Assembly: GCF_010726245.1 (NCBI RefSeq)
Contig: NZ_AP022561.1
Span: 2,418,001-2,482,000 of the forward strand
Direction of reading: 5' to 3'
DNA from: Mycolicibacterium aichiense
Lineage (GTDB): Bacteria; Actinomycetota; Actinomycetes; Mycobacteriales; Mycobacteriaceae
DNA: 64,000 nucleotides
Shown in pieces: positions 17,672 through 25,313 of this stretch (position 1 is the first letter of the stretch; each line of letters opens with the position of its first letter). The position numbers were made by a program, and so were the translations under genes. The notes under the pieces are model-generated. The model did no database searches. It was not told the origin of the DNA and saw nothing but the letters and a program-made list of their open reading frames with translations.

Positions 17672-18924
17672 TGAACGATCCCGATGTACTCGGTCTGTTT
17701 CCGCCCGGCTCGCAGCGCTCGGATGGCGTCCTGACCGTCGGCGGCTGCCGGCTCGATGCGCTGGCTGCCGAATTCGGCACCCCGCTGATGGTGGTCGCCG
17801 AAGACGCCCTGCGGCAGCGGGCCAGGGACTACCTCGAGGCGTTCCGTAGCCGGTGGGCCCGCACGGATGTGGCGTTCGCGTCGAAAGCATTCCCCTGCAC
17901 CGCAATTCAGCGTCTGGCCAGTGAGGAGGGATTGCTGCTCGACGTGGCCGGCGGGGGAGAGATCGTCACCGCATTGGCCGCCGGGGCCGACCCGGCACGG
18001 ATGTTGTTGCACGGCAACGCCAAGACCGACGAGGAGCTCGGCATGGCCGTCAGCAGCGGCGTCGGCCTGATCGTCGTCGACAACTTCGACGACATCGACC
18101 GGCTGGAGCGCATCGTCGAACCCGGCCGCAGGCAGCCCTGCCTGGTGCGCGTCGTGCCGGGTATCGAGGCGAATACCCATTCCGCAGTGGCGACCGGGCA
18201 TGCCGGCTCGAAATTCGGGCTGCTGCCTGCCGATGCCGGGGTGGCGATCGAGAGGATCCGCCGCAGCCGGGTGCTGCGCTGCGACGGCGTGCACACCCAC
18301 GTCGGCTCGCAGCTACTCGACGCCGACCAGCTCGCCGCAGCCGTGGCCCCGGTCGCCGAACTCGGCAGCTTCGACGTCTACGACTTCGGTGGCGGGCTCG
18401 GGGTGCGCTACACCTACGCCGATCACCCGCCGACGGTGGACGCCTACGCCCACGCCATGATCGAGAAGGCCCGCGGCCTGGTTCCCGCCGACGCCCGCAT
18501 CATCGTCGAGCCGGGCCGGTCGATGACCGCGGCCGCAGCCTGCACGGTCTACCGCGTGACGACCGTCAAACACGGAGTGGTCACCCATGTCGCGGTCGAC
18601 GGCGGAATGGGGGACAACCTGGAGGTGTCGCTGTACGGCCAACGGTTCGAGGCGACGCTGGTCGACCGGGTGGGCGGGGGCGCGGACGTCACCGTCGTCG
18701 GCAGGCACTGCGAATCCGGCGACCAGCTGATCGACGGTGTCCCGCTTGACAATCCAGTGGTGGGCGATCTGCTGGCCGTCCCGGTGACCGGGGCGTACTG
18801 CTACACGATGTCCAACCAGTACAACGGTGCGCGCCGCATCCCGGTGGTGTTCGCCGCGAACGGGGACGCCCGGGTCGTGGTGCGCCGCGACACCTGGGCC
18901 GACCTGTTGGCCCGCGACGTCTAG
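17671..18924 (+). CDS. Diaminopimelate decarboxylase-like PLP enzyme (second LysA-type)
   Basis: 417-residue fold-type III PLP decarboxylase. The Schiff-base Lys lies in FASKAF, with HVGSQ, FGGGLGVRY, EPGRSM, the active-site motif GRHCESGDQL and GAYCYTMSNQYNG. These match true DAP decarboxylases better than ornithine or arginine enzymes. Mycobacteria keep their biosynthetic lysA next to thrA/argS elsewhere (established knowledge), so this is likely a paralogue recruited for catabolism. A substrate with a D-amino-acid centre such as meso-DAP is plausible. Start ATG 17671 overlaps the nagB-like stop. Last gene of the operon, with its stop directly abutting that of P55. Confidence 0.88.
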   Translation: MNDPDVLGLFPPGSQRSDGVLTVGGCRLDALAAEFGTPLMVVAEDALRQRARDYLEAFRSRWARTDVAFASKAFPCTAIQRLASEEGLLLDVAGGGEIVTALAAGADPARMLLHGNAKTDEELGMAVSSGVGLIVVDNFDDIDRLERIVEPGRRQPCLVRVVPGIEANTHSAVATGHAGSKFGLLPADAGVAIERIRRSRVLRCDGVHTHVGSQLLDADQLAAAVAPVAELGSFDVYDFGGGLGVRYTYADHPPTVDAYAHAMIEKARGLVPADARIIVEPGRSMTAAAACTVYRVTTVKHGVVTHVAVDGGMGDNLEVSLYGQRFEATLVDRVGGGADVTVVGRHCESGDQLIDGVPLDNPVVGDLLAVPVTGAYCYTMSNQYNGARRIPVVFAANGDARVVVRRDTWADLLARDV

Positions 18925-20481
18925 CTACGCGGCCACCGTCTCCTCGACCGTCTCCTCGGCGTGCGCTTGCCTGCCGCCGATGAACAGCGCCAGCGCGGCG
19001 CCGACCAGGCACACGATCACGGTGACGAAGAAGATCGAGCCGTACTGCATCGCGAAGGCGGTGCGGTACCGCTCGGCCTCGCCCGCGATCTTGGCGGCCA
19101 GGCTGTTGCCGCCCGGACTCGGCAGCGTGGCCAGGATCTGGTTGAACCGGTACAGGCCCCACGCACTGAGCGCGGCGACGCCGATCAGCATGCCGGTCAT
19201 GCGGGCCACGACGACGAGCGAGGAGGCGATGCCGTGCTGAGCCGGCGGCACCACCCGTAGCGCAGCGGAGGTCAGCGGGCCGATCACCAGACCCAGGCCG
19301 AAGCCGGCCAGCGCCAGGTCGGTGTCGATCACCGGCAGCGACACGAACCCGAAATCGTGGCGGGCGCCGGCCACATTGGTGCCCCAGTGCGACACCAGCA
19401 GGTATGCGCCCGAGGAGATCAGCATGCCGACCACGGCGACGATCCGGTCGCCGATCCGGGTGGCGACCCAGCCGCCGATGAGCGCTCCGACCGGCAGCGC
19501 GATCAGGAAATGCAGCAGCAGGAACGCGGCCTGCGTCTGGTCTTTACCCAGCACACCCTGACCGAACAGTTCGACGTTGACCAGCGTGACCATCAGCGCC
19601 GCACCCGCGCACAGCGAGGTGCCCAGCGAGGCCAGGAACGGCACGAAGCGGACGCCGGCCGGTTCGATCAACCGGGTGCGGGCGAACCGCTCCCAGACGA
19701 AGAATGCGATGGCTGCGATGACCGCGCCGATCACGAGGATCAGGCCGTGCGGCGGAAGCAGCGTCTTGCCGTCGGGGTTCGGGTTGTACAACCCGATCAC
19801 GGCCAGGCCCAACGCGATCGCGAGCAGGATGCCGCCGACCAGATCGACCTTTTCAGGGTTCTCGCTGCGGTCATGGGAGGGCAGGCTGAAGTGGATCGCC
19901 ACCATCGCGATCACGGTGAGCGGCACGTTGATCCAGAACACGTCCTGCCACTTGCCCAGCAGCAACACCACGCCGATGCCGTAGAGCGGGCCGAGCACGC
20001 TGCCCAGCTCCTGGGCGGCGCCGATGCCGCCGAGCACCGCGGCGCGGCTGCGGGCAGCCCACAGGTCGGCCGCCAGCGCGAGTGTCACGGGCAGCAGGGC
20101 ACCTGCGGCGACACCCTGGACAAGCCGACCGATCACCAGCATCGTCAGGTCGGTGGACAGCGCGGTCACCACCGAGCCGGCCGCGAACGTGACCAGCGAC
20201 AGCTGCAGCATCAGCTTGCGCCCGAAGCGGTCGGACAGCCGGCCCAGCAGCGGCATCGCCGCGATGTAGCCCAGCATGTACCAGGTGATGATCGGGGTGA
20301 CCTGCTGCAGCTTGTTCACCGGGATACCGACCGTCGACATGATGTCGACCATGATCGTGACGACGACATAGGTGTCGAGCGCCCCGAGCAGAACGGCGAG
20401 GCTACCCGCGCTGATCACGATCCGGCGGCTGCGGCCGGAGGTCCCCGCCCGGTGGGCGGCAGTGTCCAGAGACTCAGCCAT
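18925..20481 (-). CDS. p55: MFS transporter P55 (Rv1410c-type)
   Basis: 518-residue, about 14-helix major facilitator of the DHA2 type, the same length as M. tuberculosis P55. Motif A is seen in [16 protein letters not shown]. With LprG it exports triacylated lipids to the outer envelope and affects drug tolerance (known for the lprG-Rv1410c operon). I chose the ATG at 20479-20481 ([13 protein letters not shown]) over the longer open frame because it sits 11 bases after the lprG stop. The C-terminus ends in [10 protein letters not shown], encoded by a short 12-base tandem repeat. The stop abuts that of the upstream catabolic operon. Confidence 0.95.
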   Translation of the reverse strand: MAESLDTAAHRAGTSGRSRRIVISAGSLAVLLGALDTYVVVTIMVDIMSTVGIPVNKLQQVTPIITWYMLGYIAAMPLLGRLSDRFGRKLMLQLSLVTFAAGSVVTALSTDLTMLVIGRLVQGVAAGALLPVTLALAADLWAARSRAAVLGGIGAAQELGSVLGPLYGIGVVLLLGKWQDVFWINVPLTVIAMVAIHFSLPSHDRSENPEKVDLVGGILLAIALGLAVIGLYNPNPDGKTLLPPHGLILVIGAVIAAIAFFVWERFARTRLIEPAGVRFVPFLASLGTSLCAGAALMVTLVNVELFGQGVLGKDQTQAAFLLLHFLIALPVGALIGGWVATRIGDRIVAVVGMLISSGAYLLVSHWGTNVAGARHDFGFVSLPVIDTDLALAGFGLGLVIGPLTSAALRVVPPAQHGIASSLVVVARMTGMLIGVAALSAWGLYRFNQILATLPSPGGNSLAAKIAGEAERYRTAFAMQYGSIFFVTVIVCLVGAALALFIGGRQAHAEETVEETVAA

Positions 20482-20492
20482 TACCGGGCCCG

Positions 20493-21191
20493 TCAGACGG
20501 CGGGCTTGGTGACGGTGACCGGCTTGTCCCACTCCGACAGCGTGATCTGGATGCTGCTGCCGTTACCCGTGTCGGCCTTGGCCTGGACCAGCTGATGCGG
20601 GTCGGCCTTCTGGATCCACACGGTGGCGGGCAGCGGGCTGGACGCCTTGAGCGGAATCAGCTTGTTCATGGCGTCGGCGCTGACCTTGCCGGTGATGCGG
20701 ATGGTGTCCACACCGTTGATGGTCTCGCTGGCCTCCGACTTGGCGTCGGTGATGCTGGCGAGCCAGTTGGCCAGCCCGTTGTCCGGGTTGAGGACCACCG
20801 ACGGGTCGTAGATGTCCTTGGCCGGGCCCATGTCGAGCCAGTTGTTGGGGGTCAGCGCGGCGTAGAGGGTGCCGTCGAGCACGACCAGCTGGATGTCGAC
20901 GTCCGAGCCGCCCATCGAGATGGTCGAGTTCCCGGACACCGCGGTGGCGGGCACGTTGGTCAGATCGCCGGACAGCTTCTTGACCGGCAGACCCTCGATC
21001 TTGCCGCCGACCGTGATCTCGAGGTGGGCGCTCTTGAGAGCCTTGGTGACCTGAATGGACTGCTGCAGCAGTCCAGCGGCCTCCGGTAGGGGCTCTGAGG
21101 GCTTGGATGAGGATGAGCAGCCCGCGACGAACAGGGTTGCTGTTGCGAGGAGGGCGGTGAGGACGGCGAACATTCGGCGGCGCGTCGGCAT
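20493..21191 (-). CDS. lprG: LprG lipoprotein, triacylglyceride/lipoglycan carrier
   Basis: 232-residue periplasmic lipid carrier of the LppX/LprAFG family. The signal peptide [20 protein letters not shown] ends in the lipobox VAGC with Cys25 as lipidation site. A hydrophobic-pocket domain follows ([36 protein letters not shown]). LprG loads lipids and lipoarabinomannan for surface display and works with P55, encoded immediately downstream. A TACGAT -10 box (21198-21203 on the minus strand) ends 6 bases before the ATG, predicting a leaderless transcript that also covers p55. Confidence 0.95.
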   Translation of the reverse strand: MPTRRRMFAVLTALLATATLFVAGCSSSSKPSEPLPEAAGLLQQSIQVTKALKSAHLEITVGGKIEGLPVKKLSGDLTNVPATAVSGNSTISMGGSDVDIQLVVLDGTLYAALTPNNWLDMGPAKDIYDPSVVLNPDNGLANWLASITDAKSEASETINGVDTIRITGKVSADAMNKLIPLKASSPLPATVWIQKADPHQLVQAKADTGNGSSIQITLSEWDKPVTVTKPAV

Positions 21192-21197
21192 AGGTGC

Positions 21198-21203
21198 ATC
21201 GTA
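21198..21203 (-). promoter_or_regulatory. -10 box of lprG (leaderless)
   Basis: On the minus strand TACGAT fits TANNNT and lies 6 bases upstream of the lprG ATG. This puts the expected transcription start at or next to the A of the start codon. The same CTCTACGAT string precedes ctaA at 61611-61616. Confidence 0.6.
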
Positions 21204-21309
21204 GAGGGTCGCGGTGACCGGACCTGCGGCGCCAGGCTGCACTCCGTCTGCGTTATGGGCCGTGAACTGCAGATTTAGTGCACCTAAGCGAGTGTCGTCA
21301 CGGCCGGAC

Positions 21310-21315
21310 TAGATT
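21310..21315 (+). promoter_or_regulatory. -10 box of ribE (leaderless)
   Basis: TAGATT matches TANNNT and ends 6 bases before the GTG at 21322, so transcription should begin at the start codon itself. No Shine-Dalgarno sequence is present, consistent with leaderless translation. Confidence 0.65.
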
Positions 21316-21321
21316 GGGCGC

Positions 21322-21921
21322 GTGTTCACCGGAATCGTCGAAGAACTGGGTGAGATCGTCGGCAAGGATGAGCTGGCCGACTCGGCCCGGTTCGTGATCC
21401 GCGGACCCGTCGTGACCGCCGATGCTCGCCACGGCGACTCGATCGCCGTCAACGGTGTCTGTCTGACCGTCGTCGAGGTGCTGCCCGGCGGACAGTTCAG
21501 TGCCGACGTGATGGCCGAGACGCTCAACCGGTCCAGCCTGGCAGCGGTCGACGTCGGAAGTGCGGTGAACCTGGAACGCGCTGCGGCGGTCAACAGCCGG
21601 CTCGGCGGACATATCGTCCAGGGTCACGTCGACGGGACCGGCCGCGTCATCTCCCGCTCACCGTCCGAGCACTGGGAGATCGTGCGGATCGCGCTGCCAC
21701 CGGAGCTGTCCCGGTACGTGGTGGAGAAGGGCTCGATCACGGTCGACGGCATCTCCCTGACGGTGTCCGGGTTGGGTGACGACTGGTTCGAGGTCTCGCT
21801 GATTCCCACGACGCTGGCGCTGACCACACTCGGTCGCGCGGCGGTCGACACGCCGGTGAACCTCGAAGTCGATGTCATCGCGAAATACGTGGAACGTTTG
21901 CTCGCCGACCGCGAGCGCTGA
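21322..21921 (+). CDS. ribE: Riboflavin synthase alpha chain
   Basis: Dismutates two 6,7-dimethyl-8-ribityllumazine molecules into riboflavin and the pyrimidine precursor. The 199 residues start with the invariant MFTGIVEELG and contain two lumazine-binding barrels. Motifs are NGVCLTV, VNLERAAAV and GGHIVQGHVDGTG, then the second-half GISLTVSGLGDDWFEVSLIP. Called ribC in some mycobacterial annotation. In M. tuberculosis two short genes separate it from ribA2; here 8 kb of giant repeat-protein genes lie in between. GTG start with leaderless promoter. Confidence 0.97.
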   Translation: MFTGIVEELGEIVGKDELADSARFVIRGPVVTADARHGDSIAVNGVCLTVVEVLPGGQFSADVMAETLNRSSLAAVDVGSAVNLERAAAVNSRLGGHIVQGHVDGTGRVISRSPSEHWEIVRIALPPELSRYVVEKGSITVDGISLTVSGLGDDWFEVSLIPTTLALTTLGRAAVDTPVNLEVDVIAKYVERLLADRER

Positions 21922-21933
21922 CGCCTCGGGCCG

Positions 21934-21951
21934 ACTGATCAATTGATCAGT
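21934..21951. promoter_or_regulatory. 18-bp perfect palindrome downstream of ribE
   Basis: ACTGATCAATTGATCAGT is fully self-complementary and AT-rich, unlike a mycobacterial hairpin terminator. An isolated CTGATCAG occurs again at 22015-22022. Both lie upstream of the promoter of the first giant surface-protein gene, so this is a candidate operator for a dimeric regulator such as a TetR- or GntR-type protein. The regulator is not identified. Confidence 0.5.
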
Positions 21952-22053
21952 ACGGACATTTGCTGCGCAATTAGACACAACTGAGGAAAAACCGCCTCTG
22001 ATCTATCGAATTCGCTGATCAGAAGCCATCTAATTGCGGCTCTGAAATTGTCC

Positions 22054-22082
22054 TTGGCGAAAATGCCGGGCGATGTTAGGTT
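22054..22082 (+). promoter_or_regulatory. Probable promoter of surface-protein gene 1
   Basis: TTGGCG (22054-22059) and TAGGTT (22077-22082) are 17 bases apart, fitting a sigma-A-type -35/-10 pair. The string GATGTTAGGTTGCGG is almost repeated upstream of the paralogue (AATGTTACGTTGCGG, 25223 onward). The expected leader is about 85 bases, followed by a CGGAGGA ribosome site and GTG 22174. Confidence 0.5.
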
Positions 22083-22173
22083 GCGGACAGCGAATATCGC
22101 TGCGTCTCTCCCAAGCAAAGTGTGTGAGCCGCCTCACGCAAGTGTCGGCACGCCTCGATGAGTCGGAGGATCG

Positions 22174-25044
22174 GTGAGTTCTCACAAGCGCGTCGGTCGC
22201 CACCGGAAGCGGGCGGCCCGCCATCGGAAACAGGTGGCCCGCAATCGGCAGCGCGCGGCTCGCAATGGAATCCTCGCAGCGGCCGTGGGGGTGGGGTTGG
22301 CGGTCGCGACGGGGCAAGGAGTGGCCTCGGCCGCCACCGATGGCGGTTCGCCGGATTCCGGGTCCAAGGCCAGTACAGCCAGTGACGCCGGCACTTCCTC
22401 GAAATCGACGCGTGCAACCACTACGGCCGGATCTGCGCGCACGCGTCCGTCGGTCAAGCGATCGTCAACAGCTCCCAAACCGTCTTCTGCGGTAGCCGGC
22501 ACCATGACCCCAGCCACCACGACGACCCCAGCCACCACGACGACCCCAGCCACCACGACCACAGCCGCTACGGCCGTCCCCGCGACCGGCGATCAGACGG
22601 CCACCGACAGTTCGTCCACTTCGACCACCCCGACCGCCGCTGAGGTGAAAACTCCGGAGGCGGCCGTCGAAACCGCTTCCGCCCCAGCGCGAGTGGAGAA
22701 GTCCGCAACGGCCGCGGTCAAGCCGGCCGTCGCGGCTGACACCCCCGCAACAGGGTCGGCGGCCTGGTACTTCATGGGGGTGCTGACCCGGGCGGTCGAC
22801 CGCCTCGCCGGTTGGCCCGGTTTGCCGCACAACTTCGTCACGGTCACCAACTACGTCACCGACCAGAACCTGGACGCTCTCGACAATCAGCTCGACGCAT
22901 TGGTCGCCGCTGCGGTCGCGGGCAGCCCGGCCCGGTGGGTCCCCGATCTGTCCAGCATTCTGGGTCTTTTCATCAAGCCCGCGATCCCCAGCTATACGTT
23001 CTCGGACACGCTCAACGCGTGGGGCGACTTCCTCAATCGGATCGTGCCGCCGTTCAACATCAGCCCGGGGGCGGGCACCTTCGGCATCATCACGCAGTAC
23101 AAGATCATGGGCGCTGCCGTGGTCGGAACGGCGACGGTCTTGACGGACATGCTCAACGGTGTCTACGACCCGGCTCAGTGGGAGATTGACGTCATCAAGA
23201 CGACCACCGGCGCCACTGTCACCAGAGCTGACCTCACCAACTCCACCAGTCTCGAAACGAAGATCGCCGCGGCGCAGGCCGCAGCGATCGCCACTTTCGG
23301 ACTCAGCGACGGGGGCGCGTACTACGACCCCACCCGGGCCTGGAACATCACGCTGCCGACGTGGACTGCGGCCCAAGTGAATCCGTTCACGGTCGTGGCG
23401 TACGTCGCGTTGGTCGCCATTTACAAGCGGTTCCAGGAAATGGCCGTCCTGACGCCGTTCACGACGAGCACCACGTACGACAGTTGGCTCTACACACTGA
23501 GTTTGGGCGGCGACAGCTCGCGCTCCGAATACGCGGCCGGCACGTTCCATGCGGTGGATCCCGATGGCAGATCGGTGGACTTCGGTACGTCGCTCCTCGG
23601 GACGTTCACCTCAGCAGGTGGTGGGCTGGTCACCATCAACACCAGCGACGGTGGATTCACCTACACGAACACGCTTCCCGGCAAGGCGTTTTTTCACCGG
23701 GCGACGTCGGAGAACCCGGACGACCGATACGACACCGTGAACATCCCGGTGACGTCCGCGGACGGCGTCAAGTACACCCTGACCTTCAAGATCCAGATCA
23801 TCGACGGATCGAACACTCCTCCGACGTCGTCTCCGACGATGGGTGCCGCCGACGGTCTGGGCGTGGTCCGCGGCAGCGTCGGCGGCAGTGACTCCGACGG
23901 CGACACCTTGACGTACTCGCTGGTCGGGTCGTCGGTCAACGGTCTGAGCAACAACTCCGGCTACACCAAGAACGGCGCCGGGAATGGCGGCATCGTCACC
24001 CTGAACTCGACCACCGGCGCCTTCACCTATGTCTCGTCGGCCAATGCCGGTGCGACGCAGAGTTTCCAGGTGCAGATCACCGATGGACACGGTGGCGCCA
24101 CCGTCTCGACGGTCACGGTGGCCAACACCACGTCTATCACGCCGGGCAACCTCAACACCTCGACGCCGTACGTCGTGACCGGTTCGGTTCCTATCCCGAG
24201 TGGTGATGCCGGCATCTTCACCAGCTATGCCCTTGGTGCCAGCCCGACGAAGGGCACCGTGACCTCCTTCAACCCGGCCACGGGCGCATTCACCTACACC
24301 TCGAATGTCGGGCGTACGACGGCCAACGGCGATGTCGTCACCGTGATCGCCACCGACGCCAGCGGCCGTGCCGTCACCCTGTCGCTGGCCGTCAAGCCGA
24401 CGGTGGTCAACACGGCCCCAACGCCCGGCGCGACGGCGATCGGCTCGTCCAACCTGCAGGACAACCGCATCCTGGGCATCGGCAATCTCAAGCAGACGAC
24501 CACCGGCACACTGCATGCCAGCGACGCCGAGGGCGACCCGCTCACCTACACCGCCGGCACGTATACGACCGCCAACGGCGGCACGGTGGTCGTCAACGCC
24601 AACGGAACGTTCAGTTACAGCATCGACAAGGGCTATTCGTACTACCACGGTGCAGCCAAGGTCGGGGCCACCGGCAACGCGGTCAGTGACACGTTCACCG
24701 CGACGGTCAGCGATCCCTTCGGCGGCTCGACGACCTATACGGCGACCGTGCCGATCTATGCGGTCAACACCACACCGGGCACCACCTCGGGCGGGACCCG
24801 GTGGGGCAATTACTGGACCGGCGTGGGCAACGCGAGCGATGGCGACAGCGACAGCCTGACGTACGTCGTCACCTCCACGCAGGGCACCGCGACCTACGAC
24901 TCGTTCTGGTTGACCCTGTCCACCAGCGGCGCCAGTAGCGGCACGGTCGTCACGATCACGGTCTACGACGGCTACTACGTGGTATCGGGCGGTGTCGTGA
25001 CCGGCGTCTTGTCGAGCAACTCGAGGACGTACACGGTCGCCTGA
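22174..25044 (+). CDS. Large secreted Ig/cadherin-like repeat protein 1
   Basis: 956 residues, function unknown. Residues 1-33 are very rich in Arg, Lys and His (RHRKRAARHRK). They precede a hydrophobic stretch (GILAAAVGVGLAVATGQGVA), together an unusual long-n-region Sec signal. A Thr/Ser/Pro/Ala linker (about 55-190) is followed by a mostly helical domain (about 190-435), shared with the next gene. The C-terminal half consists of beta-sandwich repeats with SDSDGDTLTYSLVG and ASDAEGDPLTYTAG, like VCBS/cadherin modules that often bind Ca2+. No sortase motif or C-terminal anchor is seen. GTG start with SD CGGAGGA. Probably a cell-surface or released adhesin-like protein. Confidence 0.85.
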   Translation: MSSHKRVGRHRKRAARHRKQVARNRQRAARNGILAAAVGVGLAVATGQGVASAATDGGSPDSGSKASTASDAGTSSKSTRATTTAGSARTRPSVKRSSTAPKPSSAVAGTMTPATTTTPATTTTPATTTTAATAVPATGDQTATDSSSTSTTPTAAEVKTPEAAVETASAPARVEKSATAAVKPAVAADTPATGSAAWYFMGVLTRAVDRLAGWPGLPHNFVTVTNYVTDQNLDALDNQLDALVAAAVAGSPARWVPDLSSILGLFIKPAIPSYTFSDTLNAWGDFLNRIVPPFNISPGAGTFGIITQYKIMGAAVVGTATVLTDMLNGVYDPAQWEIDVIKTTTGATVTRADLTNSTSLETKIAAAQAAAIATFGLSDGGAYYDPTRAWNITLPTWTAAQVNPFTVVAYVALVAIYKRFQEMAVLTPFTTSTTYDSWLYTLSLGGDSSRSEYAAGTFHAVDPDGRSVDFGTSLLGTFTSAGGGLVTINTSDGGFTYTNTLPGKAFFHRATSENPDDRYDTVNIPVTSADGVKYTLTFKIQIIDGSNTPPTSSPTMGAADGLGVVRGSVGGSDSDGDTLTYSLVGSSVNGLSNNSGYTKNGAGNGGIVTLNSTTGAFTYVSSANAGATQSFQVQITDGHGGATVSTVTVANTTSITPGNLNTSTPYVVTGSVPIPSGDAGIFTSYALGASPTKGTVTSFNPATGAFTYTSNVGRTTANGDVVTVIATDASGRAVTLSLAVKPTVVNTAPTPGATAIGSSNLQDNRILGIGNLKQTTTGTLHASDAEGDPLTYTAGTYTTANGGTVVVNANGTFSYSIDKGYSYYHGAAKVGATGNAVSDTFTATVSDPFGGSTTYTATVPIYAVNTTPGTTSGGTRWGNYWTGVGNASDGDSDSLTYVVTSTQGTATYDSFWLTLSTSGASSGTVVTITVYDGYYVVSGGVVTGVLSSNSRTYTVA
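22507..22560 (+). repeat. Three tandem 18-base repeats in the Thr-rich linker
   Basis: ACCCCAGCCACCACGACG is present three times head to tail (22507, 22525, 22543), with a single change at the last base. It encodes TPATTT units in frame, so unit number can change without breaking the gene. A likely length-variable spacer between membrane and folded domains. Confidence 0.85.
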
Positions 25045-25203
25045 CCGCCGGTCCATTACCTCAATCAGGACTTGCGCGTGTGCAAATTTGCTAGATTCCT
25101 AATGCTAGGCACATGCTCAGCGCGACACGCGAACCGTTTCCGGCCATTTTGGACCTAAAACGCCAGGTGGAGGAATTTCCCTCAAATTTGACTGAGACAA
25201 CCT

Positions 25204-25233
25204 TTGGCAAAAACCTGTAAGCAATGTTACGTT
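25204..25233 (+). promoter_or_regulatory. Probable promoter of surface-protein gene 2
   Basis: TTGGCA (25204-25209) and TACGTT (25228-25233) are 18 bases apart. The whole block resembles the promoter of the first paralogue at 22054-22082. The 269-base spacer 25045-25313 otherwise shows only a GCTAG direct repeat near 25090-25107, which includes a TAGATT box that could be a second promoter. Confidence 0.5.
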
Positions 25234-25313
25234 GCGGGCCAGTCAAAGTGGCGTACGTCTCCCACGCAGCAATGTGCGAGCACCGTCACGTAGGACACGC
25301 GTCGGGAGATTTC

